Source of the DNA: CBDCWT01 sp965223305
GTDB lineage: Bacteria; Planctomycetota; Planctomycetia; Pirellulales; Pirellulaceae
Direction of reading: 5' to 3'
DNA length: 64,000 bases
NCBI GenBank assembly: GCA_965223305.1
Contig: CBDCWT010000088.1
Coordinates: forward strand, 1 to 64,000
Shown: piece after piece, positions 8,745 to 16,449 of the stretch
Numbering within the stretch: position 1 is the stretch's first letter
Layout: every line of letters starts with the position of its first letter
The notes under the pieces: generated by a model
Databases searched by the model: none
What the model saw: the letters and a program-made list of their open reading frames with translations, nothing else
Told to the model about the DNA's origin: nothing
Translations under genes and position numbers: made by a program

Positions 8745-9150
8745 TCGGGGGGGCTGTGCAGCTTTTGCGCTTCGCAAACCAGCGGACATCCACCTCACCC
8801 TCCCGCGCGCGGGAGGGTCGGACCGATAGCCCGGATTATTCATGAAGATCGTCGCGAGAGGTTGTAAGTACGTTCGTGGCAAGGAAGGCGAGCAATTCTT
8901 CCGCAGGCGTATTGAAGCAATACGTCGAGGGAGAATTGTGAAGCATGACGAAGCCACGGATGGACTTACGACCTCGCAGCAGATCGCTCATGAATAATTC
9001 GGGATAGCGTCCGGGGAGGGCTGCCCGAGAGTGATCGCCCCCGAGGTGTGCCCCCCTCTCCGGCCCTTCGGGCCGACTCTCCCCAGGGGGAGAGTGAAGG
9101 AAAAACGAAGTCATGCACTAACTTAAAAGCGGCACGACCTCTCGGCGGGG
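8745..9150. repeat. Composite palindromic repeat interrupted by foldback element
   Basis: The left part (about 8745-8829) carries CCTCCCGCGCGCGGGAGGG. The right part (9004-9150) carries CGTCCGGGGAGGGCTGCCCG, the CTCTCCGGCCCTTCGGGCC hairpin and GCACTAACTTAAAAGCGGCACGACC. Uninterrupted relatives at 39810-39975 and 49617-49770 show that these halves were once contiguous and that the 174-bp element at 8830-9003 was inserted in the GACGCGATAGCGTC hairpin. Confidence 0.8.
8830..9003 (+). mobile_element. 174-bp foldback element (MITE), copy 1
   Basis: Terminal inverted repeats CCCGGATTATTCATGA and its near complement TCATGAATAATTCGGG bound the element. It is flanked on both sides by ATAG (8826-8829 and 9004-9007), a 4-bp target duplication. 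The whole element is an imperfect palindrome centred on CGTATTG-AAG-CAATACG (8908-8924). Related copies lie at 10903, 13341, 61577 and 62428; an end fragment is at 56842. The termini match the IS1380-family element at 40093-41804, which may supply the transposase. Confidence 0.9.
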
Positions 9151-9165
9151 TTAATCGGCGGGCCG

Positions 9166-9217
9166 GGAGCAGGAGCAGGAGCAGGACCAGGAGCAGGACC
9201 AGGAGCAGGACCAGGAG
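9166..9217. repeat. Hexanucleotide tandem repeat (GGAGCA/GGACCA)
   Basis: Eight consecutive hexamers alternate between GGAGCA and GGACCA, ending in GGAG; the last six form a 12-bp period. It lies between the composite repeat and rhaB. A slippage-prone tract of this type can vary in length between strains. No coding role is supported. Confidence 0.85.
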
Positions 9218-9420
9218 AAAAGTAGGGACGGGACAGGCACACCTTTGAAACAAAGTTCCCGGCGCCGAAGACTAGAGCCACCTCCGATGGCCGACCTGAT
9301 ACACTAGGTCCCGGCACCTGGCCTTTTGCGGCGGCGACGCCCAACTGGCCGTCCACAACGCCCCGGGGCGCTTTCCGCCGCCGATTTCACCTCCCCCGTT
9401 CTTGAACTGCTGATACCGGT

Positions 9421-10902
9421 ATGTCGAAGGCATCTGAGGTCTATCTGGCCGTTGACTTGGGCGCTTCGAGTGGGCGCGTCTTGGCAGGACTTTTTGACGG
9501 CAGCGAGTTGAGCCTCGAGGAGGTGAACCGTTTCGCCAACGGACCGGTGGTGGCACACGACCGGATGTACTGGGATGTCTTGGGGTTGTGGAACGAGATC
9601 GAACAAGGACTGAAAAAAGCGGCCGATGACTGCGCCGGCCGTATCCGCAGCGTTGGGGTCGACACCTGGGGAGTTGACTACTGCCTGCTCGGCCCGGGCG
9701 ACGAGTTGCTGGGAAATCCCTACCACTACCGAGACGCCCGCACAGCAGGGGGACTCGAGCGGGCGTTCAAAATCGTCAGCCGTGACGAGATCTTCGCGGA
9801 GACGGGGCTCCAGTTCATGGAACTGAACACGCTCTATCAGCTGCTGGCGACCAAGCAGTCCAACCCGGCGCTGTTGGAAGCGGCCGACTCGTTTCTCATG
9901 ATCCCCGACCTCTTTCACTGGCTATTGACCGGCGCTAAGGCCAACGAGTCAACCAACGCATCCACGACTCAACTTTTCAACCCGACAACGGGAGATTGGT
10001 CCGCAGCACTTCTGAGTCGTTTTGGCATTCCCCGCGATTTGTTTCTCGATATTGCTCAGCCTGGAACTCAACTTGGTCCACTTCGACCGAGCGTGTCGCG
10101 AGCGACGGGTCTGGCAGACGTTCAAGTTGTTTTGCCGGGCACGCATGACACGGCGAGCGCGGTGATGGCCGTGCCCGCGTCGACCGGCTCGGCTGGCTGG
10201 TGCTACATCAGCAGCGGTACTTGGTCCTTGATGGGCATCGAGTCGCCGACGCCGATCATCAACACAAAATGCAGCGAGTTCAACTTCACGAACGAGGGAG
10301 GAGTGGGTCACACGACACGAGTGCTTAAGAACATTGCTGGCATGTGGCTGATTCAGGAATGCCGCCGGAGCTGGCAGCGAAGCGGCCGCGAGTTTAGCTG
10401 GGATCGGCTCGTGGAGATGGCAGCCCGCGCGGCTCCGCTGGTCTCGTTGATCGATCCCGACCACAGCACGTTCGTCAACCCAGCTGAGATGCCAGCCGAG
10501 ATCTGCCGTTTTTGCGAGCAAACACGACAACCGGTGCCCACCGACGAGGGGGCAGCGGTCCGGGCCGTCTTGGAGAGCTTGGCATTGAGGTACAGGACCG
10601 TGCTCGGTTGGTTGGAAGAGCTGAGTGGCTCACGACTCGAGACGATTCACATCGTGGGAGGTGGGACACGGAACCGGCTGCTTTGCCAGATGACGGCAGA
10701 CGCGTGTAATCGAGAGGTCATCGCAGGCCCTATCGAGGCGACGGCGATTGGTAATGTGATGATGCAGGCGGTGGCCGCCGGCCGGATCGACTCGATCGGC
10801 GATGCCCGGCAGATCGTTCGCCAGAGCTTCCCCGTCGAACGTTACGAGCCTCAGCAACCGCGACCTTGGGACGAAGCACATCGGCGGTTCCTGCAGCTCT
10901 AG
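9421..10902 (+). CDS. rhaB: Rhamnulokinase
   Basis: A 493-residue FGGY-family sugar kinase, matching the usual length. It phosphorylates L-rhamnulose to L-rhamnulose 1-phosphate with ATP in the cytoplasm. The N-terminal phosphate-binding loop AVDLGASSGRVLAG, the segment SVGVDTWGVDYCLLG, YHYRDARTAG, PGTHDTASAV, SSGTWSLMG and IHIVGGGTRNRLLCQMTA are diagnostic of rhamnulokinase within the family. No other rhamnose genes are adjacent, although a Gfo/Idh/MocA oxidoreductase follows on the same strand. The stop codon TAG (10900-10902) is part of the CTAG target duplication of foldback element copy 2. Confidence 0.93.
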   Translation: MSKASEVYLAVDLGASSGRVLAGLFDGSELSLEEVNRFANGPVVAHDRMYWDVLGLWNEIEQGLKKAADDCAGRIRSVGVDTWGVDYCLLGPGDELLGNPYHYRDARTAGGLERAFKIVSRDEIFAETGLQFMELNTLYQLLATKQSNPALLEAADSFLMIPDLFHWLLTGAKANESTNASTTQLFNPTTGDWSAALLSRFGIPRDLFLDIAQPGTQLGPLRPSVSRATGLADVQVVLPGTHDTASAVMAVPASTGSAGWCYISSGTWSLMGIESPTPIINTKCSEFNFTNEGGVGHTTRVLKNIAGMWLIQECRRSWQRSGREFSWDRLVEMAARAAPLVSLIDPDHSTFVNPAEMPAEICRFCEQTRQPVPTDEGAAVRAVLESLALRYRTVLGWLEELSGSRLETIHIVGGGTRNRLLCQMTADACNREVIAGPIEATAIGNVMMQAVAAGRIDSIGDARQIVRQSFPVERYEPQQPRPWDEAHRRFLQL

Positions 10903-11076
10903 CCCGGATTATTCATGAAGATCGTGGCGAGAGGTTGTAAGTACGTTCGTGGCAAGGAAGGCGAGCAATTCTTCCGCAGGCGTATTGAAGCAATACGTCG
11001 AGGGAGAATTGTGAAGCATGACGAAGCCACGGATGGACTTACGACCTCGCAGCAGATCGCTCATGAACAATTCGGG
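10903..11076 (+). mobile_element. 174-bp foldback element (MITE), copy 2
   Basis: Same orientation as copy 1 and, by eye, only two substitutions different. It is flanked by CTAG on both sides (10899-10902 and 11077-11080). The left CTAG contains the rhaB stop codon, so the insertion sits immediately after the coding sequence and the duplication regenerates the stop. An open frame crossing the element (from 10915) is not considered coding. Confidence 0.92.
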
Positions 11077-11215
11077 CTAGGAGAGCCCGGCGGCTGCGCT
11101 CCTGGTAACGCGACGTGTGGGCGCAATGGCAGGTCGCAAAGCGACACAATTTGTTCTCTCTCCCGCAGATGGGCGAGGGATTGGGGTGAGGGAATTGCCT
11201 TGAGAGGAGCATCCG

Positions 11216-12256
11216 ATGCTGAGAGTGGGAATTGCCGGGATTGGATTCATGGGTTGGATTCACTACCTGGCGTACCAAAACGTGCGAGGAACTAAGGTAA
11301 CAGCGATCTGTACACGTGATCGCAAGAAGCTGGCCGGTGACTGGCGGGCGATTCAAGGTAACTTCGGGCCTCCGGGCGAGAAGGTCGATCTGCGCGGTGT
11401 CAACGCCTATCGTGAAATCGATGACTTGCTGGCCGATCCGAAGGTTGACTTAATCGACAACTGTCTTCCACCGCATCTCCACGCCGAGACAACAGTGCGC
11501 GCTTTGCGAGCGGGGAAGCACGTCTTCTGCGAGAAGCCGTTGGCGCTGACGACCGCCGACTGCAAACGCATGGTACGGGTCGCGGAACAGACAGGACGTC
11601 AACTATTGGTGGGACACGTGCTGCCTTTCTTTCCCGAATACCGCCAGGCGCGCAAGATCATCGATAGCGGAAAGTATGGAAAGCTGCTGGGTGGCAAGTT
11701 CTTGCGAGTCATCTCAGATCCGCTTTGGCTGCCCGACTTCTACGACCCCGATCGTGTCGGCGGACCGCTGGTCGACCTGCACGTACACGACGCGCATCTG
11801 ATACGTATGTTGTTCGGCATGCCAGAGTCTCTGGTCAGTTTGGGGCGCATTCGCGGCGAGGTCGTCGAGTACTGCGACACGGCGTTCCGTTTCGCGGATC
11901 CGTCACTGGTAGTGACCGCCACATCCGGGGTGATTAACCAGCAAGGCCGAGGTTTTACACATGGTTTCGAGATGCATCTCGAGCAAGCGACTTTGCAGTA
12001 CGAGTATGCCGCGTTCGCTGACCAGGAAGAGCTGATGCCGCTGAAGCTGCTCAACGCCAAAGGCAAAGTGATCCGGCCGAACCTGGGAGACGGCGGTCCG
12101 ACGGCGGCATTCGAGGCGGAGATCAAAGAGGTGGCCCGCTGCATTCGCTCGGGAGATTCTTCGCCGATCCTCTCCGGCGACCTGGCACGAGACGCGATCG
12201 CACTTTGCCACAAACAAACCGACTCGGTCAAAAAGGGCCGGCCCGTGCGAATTTGA
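11216..12256 (+). CDS. Gfo/Idh/MocA family NAD(P)-dependent oxidoreductase
   Basis: A 346-residue cytoplasmic dehydrogenase. The Rossmann motif VGIAGIGFMGWIHY opens the protein. CLPPHLHAE, the AGKHVFCEKPLALT signature with the catalytic-region lysine (EKP), and GGPLVDLHVHDAHLIRMLFG follow, as in sugar or inositol dehydrogenases and related enzymes. A good ribosome site (AGAGGAG) precedes the ATG by 6-7 bases. It lies downstream of rhaB but is separated from it by foldback element copy 2. The substrate is probably a sugar or polyol but cannot be specified. Confidence 0.88.
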   Translation: MLRVGIAGIGFMGWIHYLAYQNVRGTKVTAICTRDRKKLAGDWRAIQGNFGPPGEKVDLRGVNAYREIDDLLADPKVDLIDNCLPPHLHAETTVRALRAGKHVFCEKPLALTTADCKRMVRVAEQTGRQLLVGHVLPFFPEYRQARKIIDSGKYGKLLGGKFLRVISDPLWLPDFYDPDRVGGPLVDLHVHDAHLIRMLFGMPESLVSLGRIRGEVVEYCDTAFRFADPSLVVTATSGVINQQGRGFTHGFEMHLEQATLQYEYAAFADQEELMPLKLLNAKGKVIRPNLGDGGPTAAFEAEIKEVARCIRSGDSSPILSGDLARDAIALCHKQTDSVKKGRPVRI

Positions 12257-12314
12257 GTTGCCACTTCACCGCAGTGGTGGCTGTTCATGCTTGTCAGTTT
12301 AACCGCGACCCAGA

Positions 12315-12367
12315 GGAGTTCGCTGGAGGGGCCTCTCCTGCTGCGATGGGTAGACTCAGCGAACTCC
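12315..12367. terminator. Inverted repeat downstream of the oxidoreductase
   Basis: GGAGTTCGCTG (12315-12325) and CAGCGAACTCC (12357-12367) form an 11-bp stem with a smaller GGAGGGGCCTCTCC palindrome inside the loop. Located 60 bases after the oxidoreductase stop, it may end that transcript, but it lacks a T-run. The rest of 12257-12515 shows nothing else that I can support. Confidence 0.4.
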
Positions 12368-12515
12368 GGCGGCGAGCGCGTTGACCGTATATTCCTGATC
12401 AACGCGACCCCCTTAGAACGCGCTTGGCGACGGCGTCTTGCCGGTTGCGGTTGCTCAGATCGCGGAGATACCAAGCGGCAAGACCCCTCTGCGGCGCGGT
12501 TAAACTCGGGGCCGG

Positions 12516-13277
12516 TTAACTGTCCACCTTGGCGAACGGGCCCACCACACGCGCCCAGAGCAGCAGAGGTGCGGCTGGCACGAGCAAGTACGCTGCCATT
12601 GGAACGTTACTGAAGGAGTTGACGCGGCCGATAAGCAGCAGGCCAACGATGATGACTGCGAAGGGCAAACCGATACCAGCGATGCTGTTCGTGTCACGCC
12701 GGCTGCAGGCAACTAACATGATCCCGAAGCAGGCCGCCGCGGCAGCCACGCCAATCTGCGCGAACCGCAGGCTGCCCGACAAAGCCAGGACAACGGCTGC
12801 CGCGGTCATCGTCAACCACAATATCACGGGAAGCAGCGGACCCGGCATCCGCCGCGCCAAAGGCTCTAGCAGAGCGGCCAAGGCCGTCATGCAGACGACC
12901 ACAGCAATCACATGCACCGGCCGAGAGGGCGCGAGGTCTTCCCACGTAGGCACCAGCAACCACCCCGCGACAGTGGCGACCGCAATGTTCAAGAAAATCC
13001 GCTCAAACCAACGCACGCTGCCCGCGCAGGCAATCGGTCCCGCCACCGACGCCCCTAGCAACGCGTACGGCAGCCAATGCCAATGGGCTGTCGGTGTCCA
13101 CGGAGCCAGGGCCAGCAGCGCGTAGCCAGTCAGAAAGCCAGCCAAGATCGCGACCGTCGCTGCATATCGTTCGCCCAGATCCCGCGGAAGAGATCTCTGA
13201 ACCAACCAGCAAGACACGCCGGCTACCAATACCGGCACGACACCGCCGTACAACAAGTCGCTAAGCGAGAACGGCAT
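12516..13277 (-). CDS. Hypothetical polytopic membrane protein
   Basis: A 253-residue protein composed almost entirely of about eight hydrophobic helices with short charged loops (SLPRDLGERY, PLARRMPG, SRRDTNS). No catalytic or transport motif was recognised. The clear ATG follows foldback element copy 3. It is probably an inner membrane protein of unknown function. The neighbouring YceI lipoprotein is encoded on the same strand upstream, about 237 bases away and separated by the element. Confidence 0.7.
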   Translation of the reverse strand: MPFSLSDLLYGGVVPVLVAGVSCWLVQRSLPRDLGERYAATVAILAGFLTGYALLALAPWTPTAHWHWLPYALLGASVAGPIACAGSVRWFERIFLNIAVATVAGWLLVPTWEDLAPSRPVHVIAVVVCMTALAALLEPLARRMPGPLLPVILWLTMTAAAVVLALSGSLRFAQIGVAAAAACFGIMLVACSRRDTNSIAGIGLPFAVIIVGLLLIGRVNSFSNVPMAAYLLVPAAPLLLWARVVGPFAKVDS

Positions 13278-13340
13278 GCCGCAGGTCCTCGACAGGTAAC
13301 GGGCGTGTGACCGATCGCGGCGATGCCCAAGACCAGCTAG

Positions 13341-13514
13341 CCCGAATTATTCATGAGCGATCTGCTGCGAGGTCGTAAGTCCATCCGTGGCTTCGTCATG
13401 CTTCACAATTCTCCCTCGACGTATTGCTTCAATACGCCTGCGGAAGAATTGCTCGCCTTCCTTGCCACGAACGTACTTACAACCTCTCGCGACGACCTTC
13501 GTGAATAATCCGGG
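13341..13514 (-). mobile_element. 174-bp foldback element (MITE), copy 3
   Basis: Inverted relative to copies 1 and 2, flanked by CTAG on both sides (13337-13340 and 13515-13518). The right CTAG contains the stop codon of the minus-strand YceI gene (13515-13517). Its CCCGGATTATTCACGA end is identical to the 16-bp terminal repeat of the IS1380-family element at 40093-41804. Confidence 0.92.
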
Positions 13515-14144
13515 CTAGTTACCTACCGTGACGGTCATCGCAACCAGCTTTTCCACATTTTCCAGTCCGAAATCCATGCCAAATTCGGTGCGGTCAATTT
13601 CAAAACTGGACTGCAAGGACGCCAGCCCGTCTGAGACGTCGACGGTTGCTGGAAAGCTGATTTCTTTCGTGACGCCCATCAGCGTCAGGTCCCCTTTCAC
13701 TGTCACCTCACCTTCGTTCGCGGCGGTAATGCTGCTTGAGATGAAGGACGCCTTGGGGTGCTGCCGAACGTCGAAGAAATCAACGCTCTTGAGATGACTC
13801 GTCAATTTATCGACTTGGGTCTGCAGAGACGCCGTCTCGATTTCAACGTGGATCGACGAGATGGAATCCGAGTCGATCGCAATATATCCCGTCAACTCTC
13901 TAAAGCCACCCTTTTGCGGCGGCTTGCTTTTGTCGACGTGGTCGCCGACAAACTCGATCTTGGTGTTTTGCCCATTCAAGGCAAAACGGTTACCGTCGCC
14001 TTGTGTGGTGGAGTCGTCGATCGGGCTACCGCCGGTGTCGGCAGCGGTGTTGTCAACAGTAGCTGTTGTGGCATCCGTGGCTGGGCTGTTGCAACCACCG
14101 ACCAACAGGGTTGCCACTGCGGTTATGAAAAACATTTGCCTCAT
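13515..14144 (-). CDS. YceI family lipoprotein
   Basis: A 209-residue protein with a lipoprotein signal peptide (lipobox LLVGGC, Cys18), then a low-complexity Thr/Asp-rich linker to residue ~50, then a YceI-type lipid-binding beta-barrel: KIEFVGDHV, KGGFRELTGYIAID, SVDFFDVRQHPKASFIS, VKGDLTLMGVTKEISFP and FEIDRTEFGMDFG. YceI proteins bind polyprenoid-like lipids in the periplasm. Here the protein would be membrane-anchored. The stop codon lies within the target duplication of foldback element copy 3, so the element directly abuts the gene. Confidence 0.9.
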   Translation of the reverse strand: MRQMFFITAVATLLVGGCNSPATDATTATVDNTAADTGGSPIDDSTTQGDGNRFALNGQNTKIEFVGDHVDKSKPPQKGGFRELTGYIAIDSDSISSIHVEIETASLQTQVDKLTSHLKSVDFFDVRQHPKASFISSSITAANEGEVTVKGDLTLMGVTKEISFPATVDVSDGLASLQSSFEIDRTEFGMDFGLENVEKLVAMTVTVGN

Positions 14145-14263
14145 GGTTTCGTCTCCGAATCGCTGGACGTGGGGAGGTGTTCGCTTCGAGATGTTCCTAG
14201 CATATCGTGTCCACCCTGACTATTGGCCACCCCCCCTCGCTAGACGCTGTTGAGGATATTCTT

Positions 14264-14328
14264 GTAGCCGAACTCGCTGGAGTTTGGTGGAACTGCTGAT
14301 TCGGCCAAACTCTGGCGAGTTCGGCTAC
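14264..14328. repeat. 24-bp inverted repeat (GTAGCCGAACTCGC family)
   Basis: Arm 14264-14287 and arm 14305-14328 are near-perfect reverse complements (CTGG/CCAG variation), with a 17-base spacer. Same family and layout as 827-890. It separates the YceI promoter region from the accessory SorC/TIR pair. Confidence 0.8.
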
Positions 14329-14419
14329 GATCCGAGAGGAGCGAACTGCTCGAGCAAGGCCGTAGCTGACTGTAGCATGGAACGGCGTGAACCCATCTCC
14401 ATTTTGGCTCGCAAATGGA

Positions 14420-14447
14420 TTGACATGTGAACTGATAGCGGTAGGAT
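14420..14447 (+). promoter_or_regulatory. Sigma70-type promoter upstream of the SorC-like gene
   Basis: TTGACA (14420-14425) and TAGGAT (14442-14447) with a 16-base spacer. A start near 14455 would give a leader of about 65 bases before the ATG at 14519. This is the best promoter match upstream of the SorC/TIR pair. Confidence 0.55.
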
Positions 14448-14518
14448 TCGGGGTAGTGCAAATGGGGGGTATACGGTGTTGATGTCGCTTCCACCACACC
14501 GCTGATCGCGTCTATAAG

Positions 14519-15661
14519 ATGAAGTCCGACTCACTTCCTCAGCAGATAGCCAACGAGGCGGAGATTCTTGACGTCTTGTCACTTTTCGCCGATGCGAATC
14601 CGTCCATCAATGGCATCGCAAAGAAGCTCAGCATTAGTAAGCAGAGGGTCGTCAGCCGTCTGCACGAAGCATTCACCACAGGCGTTGTTGATTTTCCTCT
14701 GTTTCCTGGCTCACCGTACGGCAATAGCCTGGGCAACCTGTTCGGCGGCGTTAAGTTCAGGGTGATCAACGCGAAGCACGAATTCGACGTGTTGGCATCG
14801 CTGCAGATCCTCGCGTGGCTACGTGACATCATCGGCGAGCTGCCTCGTTTCGATGAACTCGACTGGGACCAGGCTGGGATCAGCAACCGGTACGAGAGCC
14901 AGCTGCCGTTCGTACAGATTGGCGGAGGTGAAGCTGTGCACGATCTCGTGCGTGCCACAAGTCGCGCACTCAACAGCCCCTCTCTTCCGGAACTTAACCC
15001 CTGGTTTCTCTCGGAAGAACCACGCTGTTGTATTGTCAATGCCACCGCGGGTGGTCAGCCCTGGAAACCCCAATTCGAGTCATCACTTGTCGCCTGCGAG
15101 CTGGCTAGCCTGATAAGCCAAAAATCAGCGCTTTTCTCATTGAGTTCCTCTCCCAGCGAAGATGAAAAGTGTCTGATCGAATGTGCCATCAAGAACTCGG
15201 TAGCGATCGTTACCGGAATCGGTGATCGAGACGGCGCTTACTGTGTCAAGGCGATGGCGGACGCCGGCTATCTCCCGGACGACGTGCGAGAGCAACTGAT
15301 GGGTGAATTCTGTTTTCACTTGTTTGATCGAAGTGGAAAACGCCTGTCTGTGGAAGGAATCGAAACGAAGGAACAGACATTCCAAAACAACTGGATCGTC
15401 GAGAAGTCTCATGTGCTCTCTCGTCTGCTCGACTTCCAGAGTCTTGTGGGCCGGCCAGCAAAGAACCTGTACCGCACTGACAAAGGCGGTAATCCGTTAC
15501 CTCGCTACGTCATCGGCGTGGCGAACAGCAACTCAACCAATAGACTGTCGAAAGCCAAGTCGATCCACACTTTGCTGCGTTGTGGATTGTTGACACATCT
15601 GTGCCTTCCCGCACAGCTGGCTCAAACTGTGATCTCAATAGGACATCAACCAGAGAAATAG
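14519..15661 (+). CDS. SorC-like HTH / ligand-sensing protein
   Basis: A 380-residue protein. Residues ~13-50 form a helix-turn-helix (INGIAKKLSISKQRVVSRLHEAF) resembling the SorC/DeoR regulators. The rest resembles a divergent SorC sugar-binding (ISOCOT-fold) domain: VAIVTGIGDRDGA, KAMADAGYLPDDVREQLMGEF, FDRSGKRL and, near the end, KAKSIHTLLRCGLLTHL. SorC proteins normally bind phosphorylated sugars and act as transcription factors. Here the next gene on the same strand, 144 bases away, encodes a TIR effector and not a sugar-catabolic enzyme, so I infer that it senses a signal for that effector or controls its expression. No obvious ribosome site precedes the ATG. Codon use looks slightly less GC-rich than in its neighbours. 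Confidence 0.65.
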   Translation: MKSDSLPQQIANEAEILDVLSLFADANPSINGIAKKLSISKQRVVSRLHEAFTTGVVDFPLFPGSPYGNSLGNLFGGVKFRVINAKHEFDVLASLQILAWLRDIIGELPRFDELDWDQAGISNRYESQLPFVQIGGGEAVHDLVRATSRALNSPSLPELNPWFLSEEPRCCIVNATAGGQPWKPQFESSLVACELASLISQKSALFSLSSSPSEDEKCLIECAIKNSVAIVTGIGDRDGAYCVKAMADAGYLPDDVREQLMGEFCFHLFDRSGKRLSVEGIETKEQTFQNNWIVEKSHVLSRLLDFQSLVGRPAKNLYRTDKGGNPLPRYVIGVANSNSTNRLSKAKSIHTLLRCGLLTHLCLPAQLAQTVISIGHQPEK

Positions 15662-15805
15662 GCGGGCTTCGCGTTCAAGCGATGACAATGTCAATGAACT
15701 CACCGATTCCCGCTGGGAATCCAGCAGAAAAAGGACCTTACAAACCTGCATCTACTGGGCGGTAGGTGTGCGAGTCGTTCCCTAAGAAATACGCTGAGGT
15801 CTGAG

Positions 15806-16408
15806 ATGTCGAACGCGTATCTACTATCCGAAACGGAGGTCGAAACTCGTGCGCGGGAGATTTGGTTGCGCCTGGGAAGACCCGTCGGCTACGACGACGT
15901 TATTTGGCAACTAGCCGAGTCAGATTTGAAGGCCGACCAGGTAGTCAGCAGCGAGCAGGCCAACCGAATTTTTATAGGACATGGCCGCTCCCCGATTTGG
16001 AGGGAGCTCCGCGACTACTTCCAGGAAACGCTGGGGCTCCCGTACGACGAATTCAATCGGGAAGCGGTTGCTGGCGAACTGGTCTTTCAGCGCCTGGAGG
16101 AGATGAGTCGTTGCTCTTGTTTTGCATTCTTGGTGTTGACGCCTGAGGATCTACACGCTGACGGTTCGGTCCACGCTCGTGAAAACGTCATTCACGAGCT
16201 GGGGTTCTTTCAGGGGAGACTGGGTGTCAAGAGAGCCATCCCCGTTGTCGAACAGTCGTGCCACTCGTTCACGAACATCCTCGGAATCAACCAGATTCGC
16301 TTCCAAGCAGGCGACTTGACATCGGCCTTCGACGAGGTGTTTGGTGTGCTCAAACGCGAAGGGGTCATCACGGTCGAGGTGAATAATACGCCAAACAGGC
16401 CTCGTTGA
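15806..16408 (+). CDS. CAP12/Pycsar-type TIR domain effector
   Basis: A 200-residue soluble protein. Residues ~54-185 match the TIR-like nucleotide-binding domain found in CBASS Cap12 and Pycsar effectors (PF10137): NRIFIGHGRSPIWRELRDY, LVFQRLEEM, FAFLVLTPEDLHADG, RENVIHELGFFQGRLG and NILGINQIRF. By analogy Glu131 in the HELG segment is the likely NADase glutamate. The N-terminal ~50 residues (REIWLRLGRPVGYDD) form a small helical extension. Such proteins degrade NAD+ when activated, causing growth arrest during phage infection. The partner here is a SorC-like protein and not a cyclase. TGAGG lies six bases before the ATG. Confidence 0.8.
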   Translation: MSNAYLLSETEVETRAREIWLRLGRPVGYDDVIWQLAESDLKADQVVSSEQANRIFIGHGRSPIWRELRDYFQETLGLPYDEFNREAVAGELVFQRLEEMSRCSCFAFLVLTPEDLHADGSVHARENVIHELGFFQGRLGVKRAIPVVEQSCHSFTNILGINQIRFQAGDLTSAFDEVFGVLKREGVITVEVNNTPNRPR

Positions 16409-16415
16409 ACCTCCA

Positions 16416-16449
16416 AACGTGAGCCGCGCAAGCCCGCGCAGCTCACGTT
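16416..16449. terminator. Bidirectional terminator hairpin between TIR and kinase genes
   Basis: AACGTGAGC (16416-16424) pairs with GCTCACGTT (16441-16449), and inner GCGC segments extend the stem. It lies between the convergent TIR gene (stop at 16408) and the kinase gene (stop at 16443) and overlaps the last bases of the kinase frame. Position and strength fit a shared terminator. Confidence 0.65.

Noticed and set aside
9166..9217. Possible CRISPR-like array
   Set aside because: The period is 6/12 bases without spacers; it is a simple tandem repeat. No CRISPR array or cas gene was seen anywhere.
10915..11295. Plus-strand open frame of 126 codons beginning in the foldback element
   Set aside because: It is repeat sequence read through into the start of the oxidoreductase gene, which has a better start and ribosome site.
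15806..16408. CBASS or Pycsar operon
   Set aside because: The TIR effector fits, but no CD-NTase or nucleotide cyclase gene lies on either side; the partner is SorC-like.
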